The notes beneath the pieces were generated by a model. It made no database searches, was not told the DNA's origin, and saw nothing but the letters and a program-made list of their open reading frames with translations. A stretch of DNA of 14,849 nt from an uncultured Bacteroides sp. (GTDB lineage Bacteria; Bacteroidota; Bacteroidia; Bacteroidales; Bacteroidaceae), in NCBI GenBank assembly GCA_905198575.1, contig CAJKDC010000071.1, forward strand, positions 1 to 14,849. The letters run 5' to 3'. Positions within the stretch are counted from its first letter, which is position 1; each line of letters starts with the position of its first letter. A program made the position numbers and the translations under genes. Positions 6,292 to 14,774 of this stretch are shown here, piece after piece.

Positions 6292-8688
6292 ATGAATAAA
6301 CTCTATTCAGTCGTTTTACTGCTGGTACTGGGATTATGTTCTTGTACGAAAGAAGTATCCGAGACCGCCAATCACCTTAAATTATGGTATGTTACACCAG
6401 CCGATGCAACCACTGCCGATAATCCAGACCCATGGACAGATGATGCCGCTTGGCTAAAAGCGCTTCCTTTAGGAAACGGTTCGCTGGGAGCAATGGTTTT
6501 TGGTGGCGTAAATAATGAACGCATTCAGCTGAATGAAGAAACAATGTGGTCGGGCAGTCCGCAGGAAAGCGATAATCCCCAAGCCGCTGCTCATCTTGAT
6601 AAAATTAAGGAATTATTGTTTGCCGGGAAGTATAAAGAAGCTACAGAGCTTACTAATCGTACCCAAGTTTGTACTGGTAGTGGGTCAGGTAGTGGAGTCG
6701 GTGCAGCAGTATCCTTTGGTTGCTTTCAGACAATGGGCGATTTATGGATTGATTTCGATAACAAAGCAGCATATACTGACTATTATCGTGAATTAGACTT
6801 AAACGAAGCTACTGCGAGAGTTTCGTATGTACAGGATGGTGTGACTTATCGTCGTGAGATATTTGTCAGCTATCCGGCACAGGCAATGGTCGTTAAACTT
6901 ACGACCAGCCAGGCAGCTAAGCTCAGCTTCACTTGTAAAATGACCCGTCCGGAACATTTCCGTACTTATTCAGAAAATAATCAATTGATTATGACCGGTG
7001 CGTTGTCTGATGGCAAGGGAGGCGAAGGCCTGCAATATATGGCTCGTCTGAGTGCTGCAGTCCAGAACGGAACATTATCGTTGACCGACTCAACACTGTC
7101 TGTATCATCGGCAGATGAAGTGGTGTTGTATCTGACAGCTTCTACCGATTATCAGTTACAGTATCCCACTTATAAAGGCCGTGACTATGCTACTCTATCG
7201 GCCAATGCCTTGCAGAAGGCTATGCGTCAGTCGTATACCCAGCTTCGTGAGGACCATCTAAAAGAGTATCAGTCCTATTATAATAGAGCAGAATTTAGCC
7301 TGGCTCAAGCAACAGATACAGTTCCTACTGATATCAGTGTCCAGCGAGCTCGCGAAGGTCAGGTTTCTCCACATTTATACGAACTGATGTTTCAGTATGG
7401 CCGATACCTTCTTATCTCCTCATCCCGTCCCGGTACATTGCCGGCCAATCTTCAGGGTATTTGGGCCAATAAGATACAAACACCTTGGAATGGCGATTAT
7501 CATACCGATGTAAATGTAGAAATGAACTACTGGCCAGCCGAGGTCACCAATCTTTCGGAATGTCATTTGCCCTTGTTCGACCTGATAGCTTCACTGGTTG
7601 ACCCCGGAACTCGTACCGCCCGTATACAATATAATAAAAAAGGATGGGTAGTACATCCTATAACCAATGTGTGGGGATATACTTCACCGGGAGAATATGC
7701 TTCCTGGGGTATGCACACCGGAGCACCGGCCTGGATATGCCAGCATATTTACGAACATTACCGTTTTACCGGCGACGAGAAATTCCTGAAAGACATGTAT
7801 CCTGTTTTGAAAGGAGCTGTCGAGTTCTACATGGATTGGCTTACTGTCGATCCTAAAACCGGAAAACTGGTTTCAGGACCTGCTGTATCTCCGGAAAATA
7901 CTTTTGTAGCTCCTGATGGCAGCCATTGCCAAATCAGTATGGGACCTTCACATGACCAGCAGACCATCTGGCAACTCTTTACTGATTTTATAGATGCTTC
8001 CCATCAGCTGTCTGTGTCCGATGCTTTCGTCAGTGAAGTTTCGGCTGCCCGCGAAAAACTGTTAGGCATTCAGGTTGGCAGCGATGGCCGTATCATGGAA
8101 TGGGCCGAAGAATTCCCCGAAGTAGAACCCGGGCACCGTCACATCTCTCATCTGTTTGCTTTACATCCCGGTGCACAGATTAATCCGTTGCAGACACCGG
8201 ATTTGACACAAGCTGCAAGCAAGTCGTTGGATTATAGAATTGAACATGGAGGCGGACATACCGGTTGGAGTGCCGCGTGGCTGGTTTCCCTGTATGCTCG
8301 TCTGCAACAATCCGACAAAGCTTTAGCGTGTTTGGATAAAGTACTGATGAAAAGTTTGAATCCTAACCTTTTCACGCTGTGTCCACCTTTCCAGATTGAT
8401 GCCAATTTTGGAACTACTGCCGGCATTGCCGAAATGTTGTTGCAAAGCCATGTTCTCGATGGAGATACATATGTTATCCAAATTCTGCCTTCACTTCCAG
8501 CCGAATGGCAGACAGGCAGCTTTACCGGTTTGAAAGCACGTGGTGGCTTCGAGGTATCCGCCCGTTGGAAAAACGGAAAACTGACAGCAGCTTCTGTAAA
8601 ATCGCTGTTAGGACATAAGTGTAGAATTGTTTACGGTGGTTCCAGTCAAGATTTGCAGTTGTCAAAAGGACAAGAGTGGAAGTGGTAA
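6292..8688 (+). CDS. GH95 family alpha-L-fucosidase (lipoprotein)
   Basis: GH95 enzymes are inverting exo-hydrolases that mostly remove terminal alpha-1,2-linked L-fucose from galactose; some act on alpha-L-galactose. The 798-residue protein begins with a lipoprotein leader (LGLCSC, lipidated cysteine at 18). The N-terminal beta-sandwich opens with LPLGNGSLGAMVFGG and LNEETMWSG, both typical of the family, and a Gly/Ser-rich loop (CTGSGSGSGVG) precedes FQTMGDL. In the catalytic barrel, E535 (SPEN) aligns by motif with the general acid of Bifidobacterium AfcA (E566), and D703 (QIDANFG) with its D766. The sugar-contact motif reads H404-T-D406-V-N408 where AfcA has H-x-N-x-N, so one active-site Asn is Asp. 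The His is retained, which favours fucose over galactose. The GH2 gene follows after 31 bp, apparently in the same operon. Confidence 0.93.
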   Translation: MNKLYSVVLLLVLGLCSCTKEVSETANHLKLWYVTPADATTADNPDPWTDDAAWLKALPLGNGSLGAMVFGGVNNERIQLNEETMWSGSPQESDNPQAAAHLDKIKELLFAGKYKEATELTNRTQVCTGSGSGSGVGAAVSFGCFQTMGDLWIDFDNKAAYTDYYRELDLNEATARVSYVQDGVTYRREIFVSYPAQAMVVKLTTSQAAKLSFTCKMTRPEHFRTYSENNQLIMTGALSDGKGGEGLQYMARLSAAVQNGTLSLTDSTLSVSSADEVVLYLTASTDYQLQYPTYKGRDYATLSANALQKAMRQSYTQLREDHLKEYQSYYNRAEFSLAQATDTVPTDISVQRAREGQVSPHLYELMFQYGRYLLISSSRPGTLPANLQGIWANKIQTPWNGDYHTDVNVEMNYWPAEVTNLSECHLPLFDLIASLVDPGTRTARIQYNKKGWVVHPITNVWGYTSPGEYASWGMHTGAPAWICQHIYEHYRFTGDEKFLKDMYPVLKGAVEFYMDWLTVDPKTGKLVSGPAVSPENTFVAPDGSHCQISMGPSHDQQTIWQLFTDFIDASHQLSVSDAFVSEVSAAREKLLGIQVGSDGRIMEWAEEFPEVEPGHRHISHLFALHPGAQINPLQTPDLTQAASKSLDYRIEHGGGHTGWSAAWLVSLYARLQQSDKALACLDKVLMKSLNPNLFTLCPPFQIDANFGTTAGIAEMLLQSHVLDGDTYVIQILPSLPAEWQTGSFTGLKARGGFEVSARWKNGKLTAASVKSLLGHKCRIVYGGSSQDLQLSKGQEWKW

Positions 8689-8719
8689 TTTTTTTAATGA
8701 AATAATAAAACATGCATAT

Positions 8720-11464
8720 ATGAAGAAAATAAGTCTGTTTACAAGTTTATTCTTATCGTGCTGTATGGCCTTTTCTCAATCGGCCGTACTCGATTTGTCC
8801 GGGACCTGGCGGTTTCAGACCGATTTGACAGGTTTTGGCAAAACTCCAGGCTCTGAGCTCTTTCGTACTAAATTAGTTGAGTCCATCCAATTGCCGGGAA
8901 GCACTGATGAAGCCGGAGTCGGTATCAAAGTGAATACCCGCTATGTAGATCGTCTGACCCGTAAATTTGAATATTGCGGAGCAGCATGGTATCAGCGTGA
9001 GGTAACCATTCCTGAATCTTGGAGTGAAAAAGAAATAACTCTGATGCTGGAACGCTGTCATTGGGAAACTACAGTCTATGTAGATGGAAAACTGGTCGGC
9101 ATGGAAGAACATTTGATTACTCCAAACCGGTTTAATCTAACCCAGTATCTGACTCCGGGTATCCATGTACTCACGCTTTGTATAGACAACCGCCTGAAAT
9201 ACCCTATGGACCATTGGAATCATGGCACTACCGAGCATACCCAGACCAATTGGAATGGAGTGGTCGGTCAGATGCGCCTTGAGGCTCGCGATAAAATAAA
9301 CATCTCGTCAATGCAGGCTTATCCGGATATTGAAAATAAAAATGTACGTTTGCAGTTTGATTGGGCTAACACTACGGGTGCTGCCTGTAACGGAGAAGTA
9401 GAGCTGGTACTGTCTGAAAAGAACGGAAAATCAATAGCAACCACCACACTTCCGGTAGAGCTTCCGGAAAAAGGAGGCAAGTTTACTACAACCTTGTCTT
9501 TAGGAAAAAATATGAAGTTGTGGGATGAGTTTACTCCTAATCTGTACGAAGTTAAAGCCACCTTGCGTGCCGGTTCATTGCAAGATAGCCGTAATGTTAC
9601 GTTCGGTATGCGTAAAGTAGAGCAAGGCAAGCACCATATTCGTCTGAATAACCGTGACATACATTTACGCGGCGCACTGGATTGCTGTGTATTCCCGCTT
9701 ACCGGTTATCCGGCAACTACAGTAGGCGAATGGAAACGGATATTCACCATTGTAAAAGATTATGGACTGAATCACGTGCGTTTCCACTCCTGGTGTCCTC
9801 CCAAAGCCGCTTTCATTGCCGCAGATGAAGTCGGTATTTATGTACAGGCCGAACTCCCCATGTGGATTAAGGATGTAGGCAAATATCCGGCCCGTCGCGA
9901 TTTCTTTGAAAAAGAACTGATAGCCATGCTCGAAGAATACGGCAACCATCCTTCTTTCCTGCTGATGTGTAACGGTAATGAAAACGAAGGCGACTTCTCG
10001 GTGCTCGAAGCCTTGATAAACAAGGGCCAGCAATTAGACAACCGTCATCTTTACTCTGCCTCTACAGCCCGTACCCATACCGCATCCGATCAGTATTGTG
10101 TTTCGCATGTTACCGATAAAGGTTGGATAACAGTATACGAAGGCCAGCCATCTACCGAATGGGATCGCCGCAAAGAATCCGATATCGACTGTCCGGTTAT
10201 TGCACACGAGACCGGCCAGCGCTGCATGTATCCTAATTTCGAAGAAATGAAGAAATATACAGGAGTTGTGTTGCCAGCCAATTTCGAAGTCTTCCGTGAA
10301 CGCCTTGCCCGCAACGGCATGCTTCATCAGGCAGATGATTTCTTCCGTGCTACAGGTATGCACACCGTATTGCAGTACAAGGAAGTGAACGAAGCATTGC
10401 TCCGTACTCCTAATTCAGGAGGTTTCCAGTTGCTTGGCCTGGCCGATTTCCCGGGGCAGGGAAGTGCTTTTGTCGGTATTCTGGATGCATTTTGGGACAG
10501 TAAAGGACTGGTAAGTCCCGAAAAATACCGTGAATCGTGTGCGCCGACTGTTTTGCTCGCCCGTATGCCGAAACGTGCGTATGTAGCTGGCGAAACTTTC
10601 CGTGCGAAAATGGAGATTTACCATTACGGCCAATACCCCTTGAAACGTGGAAAACTCAAATGGGAGCTGAAAGACGAGCAAGGAACAGCCATAACCAGTG
10701 GCAGTATTTCTACACCGGCTGTTCCCTGTGCAACGCTCGATTCATTGGGAGTGATAACCATTCCTCTGCAAGATATTACAAAAGCGCAGAAGCTTACCCT
10801 GCATACAACATTGGATGGAAAATATCACAATGAATGGGATATATGGGCTTATCCAGAAGTACAGGAAACAGCATCCGGTGATTTTGTATATGCCCGTACT
10901 TACAATGCAGAAGTAAAACAAGCGTTGGCTCAGGGAAAGAACGTATTGCTTGTTCCCGAACAGTTGAAAGGCCGTAAGACCAAGTTTGCCAGTCATTTTT
11001 GGAATCCCATCATGTTCAATTGGGATCCGATGATTGTAGGAACTCTGATAGACAGCGACCATCCGGCTTTCAGTAACTTCCCGACCGATTCGTATGCCGA
11101 CTGGCAGTGGTGGGATATTCTGAATTATGCCGCAGCCATGGAACTTGATGAGCTTCGCAATGTAACGCCGGTTATACAGAGTGTTGATACTTATGAGCAT
11201 AATCATAAGTTGGGAATTGCTTTCGAGGCCCGTGTAGATAAAGGCTCACTTTTCGTGTTGAATGTAGATATTGACAAAGATGCGGCTACCCGTCCGGCTA
11301 TGCGTCAACTGCTGTATTCCATACAGAAATACGTAGCATCCGATGCATTCCGTCCGGCGGTAAGTATTCAGCCTTATCAATTAGATGCACTTTTCGATAA
11401 TACAGTACAGTCTGAAAAAAGTGCATCCGAAAATGCTGCTGTGAAACAGTTGCTCAATCAATAA
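8720..11464 (+). CDS. Secreted GH2-superfamily glycoside hydrolase
   Basis: From the ATG at 8720 the protein has 914 residues. The start follows from the signal peptide MKKISLFTSLFLSCCMAFSQ, probably cut by signal peptidase I after S19. Domains in order are a GH2 sugar-binding beta-sandwich (about 25-205, with LSGTWRF, AAWYQREVTIP and VYVDGKLVG), an immunoglobulin-like domain (about 215-325), and a TIM barrel from about 330 with RGALDCCVFP and HSWCPP at 356-361. The acid/base is probably E421 in CNGNENEGD, and the nucleophile probably E497 in IAHETGQ. A further C-terminal region (about 700-905, with DWQWW near 794) is not part of the minimal GH2 fold. GH2 covers beta-galactosidases, glucuronidases, mannosidases and others. 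These motifs differ from the LacZ type, so the substrate is open. Location is probably the periplasm. Confidence 0.85.
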   Translation: MKKISLFTSLFLSCCMAFSQSAVLDLSGTWRFQTDLTGFGKTPGSELFRTKLVESIQLPGSTDEAGVGIKVNTRYVDRLTRKFEYCGAAWYQREVTIPESWSEKEITLMLERCHWETTVYVDGKLVGMEEHLITPNRFNLTQYLTPGIHVLTLCIDNRLKYPMDHWNHGTTEHTQTNWNGVVGQMRLEARDKINISSMQAYPDIENKNVRLQFDWANTTGAACNGEVELVLSEKNGKSIATTTLPVELPEKGGKFTTTLSLGKNMKLWDEFTPNLYEVKATLRAGSLQDSRNVTFGMRKVEQGKHHIRLNNRDIHLRGALDCCVFPLTGYPATTVGEWKRIFTIVKDYGLNHVRFHSWCPPKAAFIAADEVGIYVQAELPMWIKDVGKYPARRDFFEKELIAMLEEYGNHPSFLLMCNGNENEGDFSVLEALINKGQQLDNRHLYSASTARTHTASDQYCVSHVTDKGWITVYEGQPSTEWDRRKESDIDCPVIAHETGQRCMYPNFEEMKKYTGVVLPANFEVFRERLARNGMLHQADDFFRATGMHTVLQYKEVNEALLRTPNSGGFQLLGLADFPGQGSAFVGILDAFWDSKGLVSPEKYRESCAPTVLLARMPKRAYVAGETFRAKMEIYHYGQYPLKRGKLKWELKDEQGTAITSGSISTPAVPCATLDSLGVITIPLQDITKAQKLTLHTTLDGKYHNEWDIWAYPEVQETASGDFVYARTYNAEVKQALAQGKNVLLVPEQLKGRKTKFASHFWNPIMFNWDPMIVGTLIDSDHPAFSNFPTDSYADWQWWDILNYAAAMELDELRNVTPVIQSVDTYEHNHKLGIAFEARVDKGSLFVLNVDIDKDAATRPAMRQLLYSIQKYVASDAFRPAVSIQPYQLDALFDNTVQSEKSASENAAVKQLLNQ

Positions 11465-11486
11465 CAATAAAATTCATTTCTCTTTT

Positions 11487-11535
11487 GCCGCTGTTATCTG
11501 TTCGGTAGGGAACAAGTGACGGCGGCTCTTTTTTT
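11487..11535 (+). terminator. Terminator after the GH95-GH2 unit
   Basis: Arms 11487-11503 and 11510-11526 make a 17-position stem beginning GCCGC, with one mismatch and three G-U pairs, closed by a 6-base loop. TC and seven T residues follow (11527-11535). It begins 22 bp after the GH2 stop and separates the enzymes from the sigma-factor unit. Confidence 0.85.
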
Positions 11536-11665
11536 GTTGTTCAAAAACTATTTTAAAGGTAGACTTTAGTTGTCTCATTAAAAAGATAAATGTTTGGCTT
11601 TATTATGATAAACTTGTTTCATTTTTATGATGCAGGTTTGTCTCAATTGTGAGAAGGTAAAAATA

Positions 11666-11678
11666 CAAGCTTAGCTTG
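11666..11678. promoter_or_regulatory. Inverted repeat upstream of the sigma-factor promoter
   Basis: CAAGCT and AGCTTG flank a single T, making a perfect 13-bp odd palindrome about 57 bp upstream of the -7 element. Its place suits an activator site, but a short palindrome in AT-rich DNA can also arise by chance. Confidence 0.25.
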
Positions 11679-11734
11679 ACAGACATTCATCGAAGAAGGT
11701 TTTCTTTAAATGTACAAATAAAAGATAAAAATAC

Positions 11735-11742
11735 TATCTTTG
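11735..11742 (+). promoter_or_regulatory. -7 element for the sigma factor-GH35 unit
   Basis: TATCTTTG is a full match to TAnnTTTG, 39 bp upstream of the ATG at 11782. The -33 half is weak. The match suggests basal transcription by the primary sigma factor. Confidence 0.5.
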
Positions 11743-11781
11743 TCCTTTATAAAACTACTTTTAGGCTAAGAATCTGGTGAT

Positions 11782-12375
11782 ATGGAAAGAAACTCAAATA
11801 AAATAACCAAAGAAATACTGGTTCGTCTGTCTCAGGATGACGAAACAGCTTTCGATGTTATTTATTGGAGTTATAATACCCATGTCTATAATTTTGCCAA
11901 TTCGCTTCTTTATTCACCTTCGGCTGCCCAGGATATTACTCAGAACGTATTTTTGAAAATCTGGGAAAAACGTCATGAAATAGACCCTGAACAAAATTTT
12001 AATGCTTATTTGTTTACCATTGCCCGCAATCTGGTTTATAAGGAAACCGAACATCGTTTGCTTGCAGAACAGATAACTTTGGAGTTGCGTGAAGGCCGTG
12101 ATGAAGCCGATTGTTCTACCGAACAGGAGCTCGATATGCATTTCACCGAAGCTTATTATCGCCGGCTTGTAGAAGCATTGCCTCCGGCTCGTCGTGAAAT
12201 ATTCAAGCTCAGCCGTTTCCAAAAAATGTCTAATAAGGAAATAGCTGCGAGGCTTTCTCTTTCCGAAAAGACTGTCGAAACGCAACTTTATCGTGCTACA
12301 AGTTATCTGAAAAAATACCTACTTACTGAGGAAGGAGCAGGAATGATTATGCTGTTCCTGATGAATCAGTGGTGA
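11782..12375 (+). CDS. ECF-type RNA polymerase sigma-70 factor
   Basis: This is an alternative sigma factor that directs RNA polymerase to a small set of promoters. The 197-residue protein has region 2 at about 24-90 (QDITQNVFLKIWEKR, and AYLFTIARNLV, both typical) and region 4 at about 132-180 (LPPARREIFKLSR, then the helix-turn-helix NKEIAARLSLSEKTVETQLYRA). There is no region 3, as expected for the ECF group, and it ends in a hydrophobic tail seen in many Bacteroides members. Such factors usually sit next to a FecR-type anti-sigma gene and a susC/susD pair. Here the next gene, 50 bp on and on the same strand, encodes a GH35 enzyme, with no anti-sigma gene between. The natural inference is that it controls nearby glycan genes, possibly including GH35 itself. 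Confidence 0.93.
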   Translation: MERNSNKITKEILVRLSQDDETAFDVIYWSYNTHVYNFANSLLYSPSAAQDITQNVFLKIWEKRHEIDPEQNFNAYLFTIARNLVYKETEHRLLAEQITLELREGRDEADCSTEQELDMHFTEAYYRRLVEALPPARREIFKLSRFQKMSNKEIAARLSLSEKTVETQLYRATSYLKKYLLTEEGAGMIMLFLMNQW

Positions 12376-12425
12376 ACGAAGTATATACATTGTTGAATTT
12401 TAATACAATTACTAATACTATTATT

Positions 12426-14774
12426 ATGAAGAAAATTTTAAATGCAAGTTTCGGTTGTCTGCTTGCTTTATGTCTGCTTGGAGGTGGAACTTTCTTGCCG
12501 GCACAAGCCGAGACTGTACAGAAAAAAGAGAGTTTCCAAGTCGGTAAACAAGCTTTTCTGCTGAATGGGAAACCTTTTATCATTAAAGCTGCCGAGATTC
12601 ATTATCCCCGCATTCCGGAACCCTATTGGGAACATCGCATCCTTTTGTGCAAGGCCTTGGGTATGAATACCATCTGTCTGTATGTGTTTTGGAATCTGCA
12701 TGAAACGGAGCCGGACCAGTTTGATTTTTCCGGAAATAAGGATATTGCAAAATTCTGCCGTCTGGCCCAGAAACACGGCATGTATGTAATTGTCCGTCCG
12801 GGTCCTTATGTTTGTGCAGAGTGGGAAATGGGGGGATTGCCCTGGTGGCTGTTGAAGAAAAAAGATGTACAGCTTCGTACGCTTGACACTTATTACATGA
12901 GTCGGGTTGAGAAATTTATGAAAGAAGTAGGCAAACAATTGTCCGGCCAGCAGATAACCAAAGGTGGCAATATTATTATGGTACAGGTAGAAAACGAGTA
13001 CGGCTCTTATGCTACCGACAAGCCTTATGTATCCGCCATACGCGATATTGTCCGTAAATCCGGCTTTACTGAGGTTCCCTTGTTCCAATGTGACTGGAGC
13101 TCTAACTTTATGAACAATGCATTGGATGATTTGCTTTGGACAGTAAATTTCGGGACTGGAGCCAATATAGATGCCCAGTTTAAAAAGCTGAAAGAAGTTC
13201 GCCCGGATTCACCGCTTATGTGCAGCGAGTTCTGGAGTGGCTGGTTCGATCATTGGGGACGCAAGCATGAAACCCGTGATGCCTCTACGATGGTTTCAGG
13301 AATAAAAGATATGCTGGACTGCAATATATCTTTCAGCCTTTATATGACACACGGAGGAACTACCTTCGGATGGTGGGGCGGTGCCAATAATCCTCCTTAT
13401 TCGGCTATGTGCAGCTCTTACGATTACGATGCCCCTATCAGCGAAGCAGGCTGGACCACCCCTAAATATTATCAGTTACGCGAGTTGCTTCAGCATTATC
13501 TGCCAGAGGGAGAAAAGCTGCCAGAACCTCCTGCAGCTATTCCGGTAATCAGTATCCCTGCTATTACCGAATGGAAATCAGCTCCCTTGTTTGATAATCT
13601 GCACGAGCCGAAACTCTCGGATGCAATTCTTCCGATGGAAGATTTAGGCCAAGGATGGGGAACCATTTTATATCGTACCACATTGGACACAGATATAGAA
13701 GACACTCTTTATATTGATGAAGTGCACGACTGGGCTCAGGTATTTGCCGACGGAAAACTCTTGGGACGTATGGACCGCCGTCGTGGAGAATTCAGTTTGC
13801 CTTTGACCGGAAAAATAGCAAAAGGAACTCGTCTGGATATTTTGGTTGAGGCCATGGGCCGTGTGAATTTTGATAAATCCATACACGACCGTAAAGGAAT
13901 CACCCACAGTGTTGAAGCTATGGCTCGAGGCCGGAAAACTCCGTTGAATAACTGGAAAATCTATAACCTTCCACCATTTTATGACTTTGTGGCTGACAAG
14001 CATTATCAATCCCAGCGTTCAGTATCGTCTCCAGCCTATTATAAAGCGACATTCACTCTGGACAAAGTAGGAGATACATTCCTTGATATGCAGACTTGGG
14101 GAAAAGGTATGGTTTGGGTAAATGGTCATGCTTTAGGACGTTTCTGGGAAATCGGTCCTCAGCAGACACTTTTTATGCCTGGATGCTGGCTTAAGAAAGG
14201 AAAGAATGAAATTATTGTACTCGACTTGAAAGGTCCTTCACAGACGGTTGTCTGCGGATTGCAGCAACCTATACTGGACATGCTCCGGAAAGAGCAAATC
14301 CGTTCCGGACGCGTCAATAAAAATGATTTAAAGGTGGAAAAGCTGGAAACGGCTCACCGTGACACATTTAAAAAAGCTAACGGCTGGCAGGAAGTGAAGT
14401 TTGCCGGTGTTAAGTCGGGACGCTATTTTTGCTTGGAAACACTTTCTGGTTTTGGAACAGATAAGCAGACTGCGATAGCAGAACTGGACGTATTGGACAA
14501 GTCGGGTAAGCCGGTGTCGCGTGAAAAATGGCAGATTGTTTACGCTGACAGTGAAGAAACAGAGGGTGGAAACTATACAGCCGAGAAAGTATTTGATTTA
14601 CAGGAAAGCACTTATTGGCTGACGAAGAAAGGCGCAGCATTTCCGCACTGTATCATTATCGATTTAGGAAAGCAATACGAAATAGGTGGTTTCCGTATGT
14701 TGCCCCGTGCTGAAAAAGGAGCTCCTTCTGTTCCTGGAAACTATCAGGTTCGTGTAGGAAATACCGTAAAATGA
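12426..14774 (+). CDS. GH35 beta-galactosidase with C-terminal F5/8-type domain
   Basis: GH35 enzymes are retaining exo-beta-galactosidases. The ATG at 12426 gives 782 residues and a clean signal peptide ending PAQA at 28; the GTG codons upstream (12369, 12372) overlap the sigma gene and would bury the leader. The catalytic barrel (about 36-350) has RPGPYVCAEW, GGLPWWL, the acid/base E191 in VENEYGS and the nucleophile E268 in CSEFWSGWFDHWG. Beta-sandwich domains follow (about 380-620, with WVNGHALGRFW). A discoidin-like F5/8 type C domain (about 650-780, with AELDVLDKSGKP and IIIDLG) probably binds sugar. The protein looks complete. I see no promoter in the 50 bp before it, so it is probably co-transcribed with the sigma factor. 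The predicted site is the periplasm. Confidence 0.94.
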   Translation: MKKILNASFGCLLALCLLGGGTFLPAQAETVQKKESFQVGKQAFLLNGKPFIIKAAEIHYPRIPEPYWEHRILLCKALGMNTICLYVFWNLHETEPDQFDFSGNKDIAKFCRLAQKHGMYVIVRPGPYVCAEWEMGGLPWWLLKKKDVQLRTLDTYYMSRVEKFMKEVGKQLSGQQITKGGNIIMVQVENEYGSYATDKPYVSAIRDIVRKSGFTEVPLFQCDWSSNFMNNALDDLLWTVNFGTGANIDAQFKKLKEVRPDSPLMCSEFWSGWFDHWGRKHETRDASTMVSGIKDMLDCNISFSLYMTHGGTTFGWWGGANNPPYSAMCSSYDYDAPISEAGWTTPKYYQLRELLQHYLPEGEKLPEPPAAIPVISIPAITEWKSAPLFDNLHEPKLSDAILPMEDLGQGWGTILYRTTLDTDIEDTLYIDEVHDWAQVFADGKLLGRMDRRRGEFSLPLTGKIAKGTRLDILVEAMGRVNFDKSIHDRKGITHSVEAMARGRKTPLNNWKIYNLPPFYDFVADKHYQSQRSVSSPAYYKATFTLDKVGDTFLDMQTWGKGMVWVNGHALGRFWEIGPQQTLFMPGCWLKKGKNEIIVLDLKGPSQTVVCGLQQPILDMLRKEQIRSGRVNKNDLKVEKLETAHRDTFKKANGWQEVKFAGVKSGRYFCLETLSGFGTDKQTAIAELDVLDKSGKPVSREKWQIVYADSEETEGGNYTAEKVFDLQESTYWLTKKGAAFPHCIIIDLGKQYEIGGFRMLPRAEKGAPSVPGNYQVRVGNTVK

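Larger units (their letters stand above)
11536..11781. other. Non-coding upstream region of the sigma-factor gene
   Basis: This 246-bp AT-rich stretch carries no gene that I can support. It contains a direct repeat TTGTCTCA at 11570-11577 and 11638-11645, an inverted repeat at 11666-11678, and the -7 element at 11735-11742. The 5' leader of the sigma-factor mRNA would be about 30 nt. Confidence 0.6.

Noticed and set aside
10742..11206. 154-residue open frame on the minus strand opposite the GH2 gene
   Set aside because: It is fully inside a well-supported gene on the other strand and shows no domain, leader or promoter.
12369..12425. Upstream GTG starts for the GH35 gene that would overlap the sigma-factor gene
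   Set aside because: They would put 19 extra residues before a clear signal peptide starting MKKI, so the ATG at 12426 is preferred.
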